In this document: piece after piece, positions 57,925-64,000 of the stretch
How the letters are laid out: every line of letters starts with the position of its first letter
Position numbering within the stretch: the first letter of the stretch is position 1
Assembly (NCBI RefSeq): GCF_030272615.1
Contig: NC_081409.1
Coordinates: 647,186,468-647,250,467, forward strand
Origin: Cryptomeria japonica
Taxonomy: Eukaryota; Streptophyta; Pinopsida; Cupressales; Cupressaceae
Reading direction: 5' to 3'
Length of the DNA: 64,000 nucleotides
Notes under the pieces: generated by a model
What the model was told of the DNA's origin: nothing
What the model saw: only the letters and a program-made list of their open reading frames with translations
Database searches by the model: none
Made by a program: the position numbers and the translations under genes

Positions 57925-58830
57925 TTAGAATACAGGGTTCATCTTCCTTCTTTTCCTTACTGGTTTCTCCCTAAACTTCAAGACACTCATCCACTCAGAC
58001 ATCAGCACTTTGAATGATTCTCTATGTCCAGTTTTTGTAACATTTGTAGGCCTTACTCTTGGTGGAGTAACCAAGCAATATGCCTTCATCACTCTTAGCC
58101 TCAAACTTACTAACATAGTCACCTCTCTTGATAAAAAATTTACTACCAAAATTTTTAAAATAATTGACATTAGGTGATCTATCATACCAGTATTCATAAG
58201 GAGTTTTATCCTTACCTCTCTTTACCAATATCCGGTTCATAGTGTAGACAGTTGTGCTGACAGCTTCTCTCCAAAACGTTTTGCTACTCCTTGTATAATC
58301 ATCATTCTAGCAGCTTCAGCAACTGACCAGTTTTTCCTCTCTGCAATACCATTCTACTATGGTGTCCTTGGTGTAGAAAGATGTCTCTTGATTCCATTGT
58401 CTTCACAATATCTAATGAATTCCTCTAAAGTAAATTCACCTCCTTGATCAGTCCTCAGACACTTTATCTTCTTACCAATTTTCTTTTTAGCTAAGGCCTT
58501 GAATGCCTTGAACTTACTAAAGGCTTATGTTTTATCTTTCAAGAATGTGACCCACATCATTCTTGAGCAATCATCAGTGAAGATCATAAAATATCTGTCA
58601 CCTTGAATACTTTTAGTCCTTATTGGTCCACAAAGGCCTATATGAACCAAATCTAACAAATGTTCTTGTGAAAATGATTTTCTCTTAAAGATTGAGGATG
58701 TCATCTTTCCTAACTGACATTCTTTACACAGAGAATTCACCAGTTTGTCCAACTGAGGCAAACCTCTCACCGACTTGGACTTAGTGACCTTAACAATATT
58801 ATCAAAATTCATATGACAAAATCTTTGATG
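57925..58830 (-). pseudogene. Copia-C internal B integrase (broken)
   Basis: The piece 58525-58812 has 'LCKECQLGKMTSSIF', the core start 'VHIGLCGPIRTKS' (first catalytic Asp changed to Gly) and 'DDCSRMMWVTFLKDKT'. Beyond a stop, 'RTDQGGEF' and 'NGIAERKNW' keep the second Asp and the Glu, with stops where CAA-CAA is expected near 58350. 58022-58240 holds the C-terminal 'DEGILLGYSTKSKAYKC' segment. Internal A lost the same Asp by a different change. Confidence 0.83.
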
Positions 58831-59229
58831 TCAAAGCCAACTATCATGTACTTTAGCAATTAAACAGTTGTTGACTTTAGGATTCAGGTAAACTAGGTTA
58901 CCTTTTGTCTGCTTTCCAGTTGCAATTAGTTCACCTTTGTTCCCATAGATCTTGCACATTCCATTCTTGAATTCCAATGGATAACCTCTTTCATTGAGTT
59001 GAGCTACACTTAAAAGATTGTGCTTTAATCCTTCAACCGAGTAGACATCATCCGCACTGCTCTTTCCATTAAGAGAGATGATTCCCTTTCCTTTTACCAT
59101 GTAGGGTGAGTCATTTCCAAATCTCACAACTCCTCCATCAAATTCCTTCAAAGTAAGAAATTTACTTCGATCACCAGTCATGTGGTGTGAGCAACCACTA
59201 TCTATGATCCAAACATTAGAACTATCCAT
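58831..59229 (-). pseudogene. Copia-C internal B protease (motif intact)
   Basis: A 132-codon open piece with an intact 'IIDSGCSHHMTGDRSKF', then 'VVRFGND', 'MVKGKGII' and 'VEGLKHNLLSVAQL'. It ends at a stop in 'SWLWHQRFCH' (TGG to TGA). The best preserved protease of the copia copies here, but cut off from gag by a stop near 59237. Confidence 0.83.
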
Positions 59230-59238
59230 TTGAGAAAC

Positions 59239-60252
59239 TTATGCCTTGTGATTAGATGTCTCCTCTTTAATGGCTACAAAGACAATGTGTTCATTAGCAT
59301 CTCCTTCAAATTCCTCATCAGTGATACCACAATCAACTGCAATGAGACAATCTCTTTTGCCTTTTACTTTGTACTTCTTGTACTTCTCACACTTATGCTC
59401 ATTGTCACCATTAGGACAATTAGATGCAATGTGTCCAATCTTGTTACATGCAAAACATTTCAAAGGTAATTTACCTATGTTCTTACCGGTACCTCTGGGT
59501 AACCACTTGGCCAACAATGCTTCAAGCTCGATCAGACTGTCTTTATCATCAACTTCTCTATTGGATCTAGACTCATAACTGTGACTAACATCTATGCTTT
59601 TCCTCATATGAGGGTTAGAAACTAAAGCTCTAAATGCAGATTTGGATTTCTGAGCACTACCATCATAACCATTTAATTCAAATGCAGTAAGCTTACCAAT
59701 GATGGAGTCAAGAGTTACCTTAGTTTTATCGAGAGACTTTAGCTCCTGAATGGCTGCAACTCGAATAGCATAGACTGGTAGAAGGTTTATCAACACCTTA
59801 CTAGCCTCAATGGGATCCTTGACTTTACCACCAACACTCTTGATCTCACCAACTATCTCTTTTATCCTCTAACCATACTATTGTATATTCTCTCCTTCAT
59901 CCATCTGCATGTCATCAAATTTACCTCTCAGACTCTCTTCTTTGGCAATCTTCACATGCTCATCACCGCTATATATTTCCTCAAGTTTCTTCCACATCTC
60001 ATAAGTAGTCTCTAGACTATGGACATCAACATACTCTAAATCAAACAAAGAAATAATAATGGCCTCCAATGCTTGATTATTTTCTTGTTCCTCTTTCTTT
60101 TGATCATCAGACATAGCCCCACTAGGTGCAACATATTGAGTAACAACAAGTTCCCAGTATTGACTTCCTAGGCACTTGATATAGATTTCCATTCTATCAC
60201 TCCATATTCTGTAGTTTTCCCTATTAAACTTTGGAGCTTCTTTCTTCATCAT
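59239..60252 (-). pseudogene. gag: Copia-C internal B gag (nearly open)
   Basis: It starts at Met 60252 ('MMKKEAPKFNRENYRIWSDR'), the first ATG after the primer site. The central region has 'YEMWKKLEEIYSGDEHVKIA'. Two stops lie near 59870-59880, then it is open again (59239-59796) through 'LPVYAIRVAAIQELKSLDKT', a Ser-rich stretch, and an intact knuckle C-F-A-C-N-K-I-G-H-I-A-S-N-C near 59420-59462. It ends before the protease frame. Of the copia gag genes here this one needs the fewest changes to read through. Confidence 0.85.
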
Positions 60253-60308
60253 GTTCTTCTAGATCTTTACCTCAAGCTGTTAGGCTTAGACACTAGAGGA
60301 CCTAAAAT

Positions 60309-60320
60309 TATTTGATACCA
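60309..60320 (-). other. Primer binding site, Copia-C internal B (degenerate)
   Basis: On the - strand 'tggtatcaaata': the first eight bases match the initiator-Met complement, three of the last four do not. Confidence 0.65.
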
Positions 60321-60322
60321 AT

Positions 60323-61718
60323 TGATGGTATGATGAATCAATAAGGAACCAGACAATTACTGAGAGGGGGGGTGAATCAATAGATAGAAAACTAACTACT
60401 TTCACCAAACTCAAAAACAACCTCTCAAGACAAACTCAAAACTGACTGGTTCAAACACTGAACTACAAATTGCAATATCATTGTCAAGTATACCGGTTGA
60501 TTGTCATATCAGAATAATAGTAAAACAACTCTAGAACTCTCAAACCTTTTGACCAAAACATCCAAATACTTTATTGACAAAAGTAAAAGCACATTTCAGA
60601 TTACAGCCGATCATCATATCATATCTAAGTGGATCTAGCAGTTAAGAAAATTAACCATAGCAAACATAACCACAAAAATATTCACCACTTGACACAATGA
60701 TTTTGACCTGGAAACCCAAATGGGAAAAACCATGGTGGGGATGAATACCCACAAGTATTCTGAACTCTTCTAAAGTTCACCCTATTAGGAGCCAAGCATG
60801 TTAAAGCTTTACAATAAGTCATGTTAAGAACAGATCTTGTTAGATACCACCCAGTTAAGGGATTGACTATAATACCCTATTAGAAGCAATACCCTATTAG
60901 GAGTAACCTCGATAGAGGATTTGAAATCCAAGCTAATGGATCACCTGGTTAGAGGATTTAGATAACACAAAGCCTATTAGAGCTTACTTGGTTAAGGGAT
61001 TTGACTGTTGTAATTGTTAGAGAACAACCTGGGTTTGCTGATCTGGTGAATGGCATTACACTGCTTGATGAAATCCTTTTCATGCTCCTATCTACCTTCA
61101 CACAGACTACAGATACACCTTCTGGTTCGGAAACCAATCACTCTTACATTCAACCAAAATTGCCAACTCTACAACAAAACAACTCATCGACTTTATAGGA
61201 AAAACAACAGGTCGGTAACACATCACAAACCTAAGATCTCATAGAGATTACAAACAAATTGGTTCAAGTATGACCGTTAGATTGCATAGCAATCATTTCA
61301 CATGATTCAAGACAACCTCAACTATTCCTTGATCACCGCTTCATCGATCCTTCTAACTCATCACGTGGTTTCCACTACATGCAATGTACTCACTCATTCC
61401 CAAGATAAAAATGTTATCTCTATGCACCAAAATCCATTTGAAACCCTTCTCATACAACATGAATATGTGGCATAGTCATTAACTCTCATCATTTGATTGT
61501 AAATGAATACAATTGATTCACTAAGCTCCATTGGTTAGGGTTTTAGGGTTTAGAACGTCAATAGGTAGGGTTATCGGTTGATCTCACTGCTTCTCTAGTA
61601 ATACCAGTTTCCTTCACTAGCTCACCTACTAGTTGCAAAACAACATCATTACCGATTATAATTGACATCAATGAAAACATAATAGTTCATCAATGCAATG
61701 TTCATGCAAATGCCAATA
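60323..61718 (-). repeat. Copia-C right LTR (5' LTR of the array)
   Basis: 1,396 bp. The + strand right end reads 'aatgccaata' where the other copies have 'ccaaca', a single change of the terminal CA. The conserved U3 motif has one mismatch (61662-61677); the G-run is at 60361-60380. Confidence 0.9.
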
Positions 61719-61723
61719 GATAG
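61719..61723. repeat. Target-site duplication of the Copia-C array, right
   Basis: 'gatag', identical to 16215-16219. Confidence 0.85.
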
Positions 61724-62062
61724 ATATGGAGGTAAGGAAGGAGGGGGGAGAGAGGGAGAGAGTAAGAGAGTAAGAAAGGGAGGGAGGGACCTAGAAAGGG
61801 GAGAGAGATGTGAGAGTGTGTGGAGAGAGTGGGAGAGATAAAGAGAAGTATCAATATGTGCAATGCCTTCAACCCTACATACCATAAACCATGTACTATC
61901 AATCTTTTACCCTAAACCCTATAATTGCAAACCTGAACCATGTATCCTAGACAACCTATTTCCTAAACTCTATACAAGGTAGGGAGAGGGAATGATTGCA
62001 TGAGCGAAGGGAGACATAAAATGAGATAAAGAAGAAAAAAGAGAAAGAGAGGGCTAAGGATA
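61724..62062. repeat. Purine-rich GAGA tract, right part, then unremarkable DNA
   Basis: GGAGGGAGAG and GAGAGTGTGTGGAGAGAG runs to about 61850, a gap of ordinary sequence with 'accctaaaccctataa' near 61910, then purine-rich again to 62055. It continues the tract interrupted at 16219. Confidence 0.75.
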
Positions 62063-63700
62063 TGTAGCATTGTAAATTGTACACCCTTAATTGGTTGGTA
62101 CAATTCCACACTTAGGTTAGCACCCGCCTTAGTGTGTTTGCATCCCTCATTTAAATTTCCCTTTAAGAATTTAATTAATTAATTTAAATCTAGATTCTTC
62201 TTTTATCCCTAAACACATCATAAAATTGGGCCCTTTACCCTAAGTATGCCCCTTTTTATTTTATTCTTTCAATTAATTAATTCATCAAAAGCCCTAATTA
62301 TGTCCTATTTCTACCTGCAATGCCCGATTTCGAATATTTAAACAACTTGAATTATGGCATCCTTCCGGAATTGACTTTAGAATCATGATATCGTGCTTCC
62401 CCAAAAATTTTGGAAAATTTAGTTAGACTAAGAGGCTGCCACTTGGTCCCGACTTTTTCTCCCCAAAATTTGAGAGCATGTTTTGGTGGTATTTTAATGT
62501 TTAAATCTAGATAATTGTGAAATTATATTGATTGTAGGTCAACCTATTATAAAAAACAAAGTTATATTTTCATACATATAGCCTTTCCTTTCCTCATTTG
62601 AAGGATCCATCTAGCAATTTTGAAGGAGCCTCTTATGAAGTGAAAGTACAAATTTATGTGGAGTCTACAATCAACAAAATCAAGCGTTCATTAAGCATTT
62701 ATCAAGTCTTCATCAACCATTTTCATCATCAATTGAAGCTTTGGGATATTGAAGAATAATAGGAGATCACCGATTGTTGATTGGCTTGTACCTCTCCCTT
62801 AGGGTTTGGTATGGTTTCATGTTATTTTCATATCTCTTTATAAGTTTTACAACAAACATTTTCAGATTTACATTCATGCTTTAGATCCATTATTGCATTT
62901 TTTATTTGAAGCATTTACATTTACATTTACACTCATTTAGAGTTTACTCTCCAAGCGTAGGGTAGAACTCTAGATTTACTTTCTTATTCATTTAGGATCT
63001 TGCACACACACAAGATAATTGTACACATATTTTTAGGACACTATTGGATATTTGTGGAGGTGGAAATCACCAAAGCAAGAGGTTTGACTAAGGCAAAAAC
63101 CTATATAGCCACCTAGACACCATTTTTTAAGTTGCAGGTACATAATTCCAATAGACGCATGACATTCAGAACCAACAGATCACACAGGTGTAGGCTCAGT
63201 CTCAAAAGACCTCAGTTTTATGAGACTAGGGTGTTACACCTTGGTCCTCAAGGTTTTTCATCTTCTTTTGGTAGTTAAATAGTGCAAACTTTCAAGATCC
63301 AGATTCCAGAAGTATAGCAGGGTACAATATCAGGGACTAAGGTGTGGCGCTCTAGTCTTGCACAATCAACATCAAATTTCAGTGATAGGTGCACATTTGA
63401 ATTCCCCTTCCTGCTCTATATTTAGTATGTCAGTTTCAGAAATGCAAATTTCAGTGTTTTTAGTTTACATTCGCATTTTTGTATATCTCAAAGCATAGTT
63501 GATCATTGCATTATATTTTGTGCATCTCCTCTTCATAGAAACAAAGGAATAGAAACCCTAAAGATATTCCCTAACTCTCTCTTGCAAGAAGTAGTCAAAA
63601 TGAATCATCTCCTTAGCCTCTTTCCTATTCCAATGTGTCGATAATAGTGGGATTATGTCTTAGCTTACTTTATTCCATTCTCATCCTAAACATGACGAAG
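62063..63700 (+). repeat. LTR-like region related to that at 1805
   Basis: It begins 'tgtagcattgtaaattgta' and shares the start, a 'ccttagtgt' phrase and the 'aaattgggccc...tttaccc' block with 1805 onward. Further right, phrases such as 'gactagggtgttaca' (about 63224-63238) look like an LTR 3' end, but no boundary or TSD could be fixed. No coding frame. Confidence 0.35.
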
Positions 63701-64000
63701 TGTTGGATATTGTTGCTGCTAGGATATGTTGTTGTCATTGATGTCAACATATTCTTGGGTTTTGGTGATCTGGTGATTGTAAAGAGTTGATCTAGTTGGT
63801 TTATCTGTTTGGGATGCTGAATCAACTAGAGATACTTCATTCTTTATTGATTCCATGATGCTATGTGCTGATTTGATCAAGTTAAGGATTCTGGTATGAA
63901 GATTAGTTTTAAGTGTTCAGTGTTGTAGTGTTATGGTATTTGATCCATTATGCTTCAATATGATCATATCTTAAGTTGTGGATTTGGGAGAGTGTTTTGC
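63701..64000 (+). repeat. Start of a fifth copia-type LTR (Copia-E), cut by window end
   Basis: 'tgttggatattgttgctgct' opens it, and the motif 'ttgtcattgatgtcaa' at 63732-63747 lies 32 bases in, exactly as in Copia-B LTRs. Only 300 bp are visible, so element or solo LTR cannot be told apart. Confidence 0.55.

Overview
The window is plant nuclear DNA made almost entirely of LTR retrotransposons. It holds no intact host gene, no RNA gene and no bacterial-type feature. Evidence for a plant: Ty1/copia elements with initiator-Met tRNA primer sites, a Ty3/gypsy element of the dual-RNase-H (Tat-like) type, a fragment of a plant-type ABCC transporter gene, and decay dominated by C:G to T:A changes as expected of methylated repeats. 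A large, repeat-rich genome (conifer-like) is plausible but is inference. Family names used here (Copia-A to Copia-E, Gypsy-1) are local labels.

Layout. 1-4440: a decayed retroelement reading frame (1-867), then an LTR-like stretch starting at 1805, then sequence without recognisable genes. 4441-12139: Copia-A, a complete but dead + strand element with 1.5-kb LTRs and a 5-bp target-site duplication (TSD). 12145-14529: AT-rich, nothing recognised. 14530-16219: purine-rich GAGA low-complexity DNA, which resumes at 61719 after a 45.5-kb insertion.

16220-61718 is a nested stack bounded by a 'gatag' TSD. Its base is Copia-C on the - strand, arranged LTR-internal-LTR-internal-LTR with one shared middle LTR (53080-54490). 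Without later insertions the two internals are about 4.55 kb each. Four later insertions lie in it: (1) a Copia-B array (16273-28579, + strand), also LTR-internal-LTR-internal-LTR, inside the left Copia-C LTR; (2) Gypsy-1 (32493-49585, - strand) with two 5,141-bp LTRs, inside the integrase region of internal A; (3) a solo Copia-A LTR (51123-52632) inside gag of internal A; (4) a solo LTR of another family, Copia-D (54527-55808), in internal B. The right flank (61724-64000) has the rest of the GAGA tract, an LTR-like region related to the one at 1805, and the start of a further copia LTR (Copia-E, 63701) cut by the window end.

Gypsy-1 is youngest and best preserved: one reading frame of about 2,035 codons for Gag-protease-RNase H-RT-RNase H-integrase, broken by one in-frame TAG between the first RNase H and RT. 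Its very long LTRs carry a decayed piece of an ABCC transporter nucleotide-binding domain. All copia copies are dead through premature stops and frameshifts. The copia families share end-proximal LTR motifs and a doubled polypurine tract, so they are probably one related lineage.
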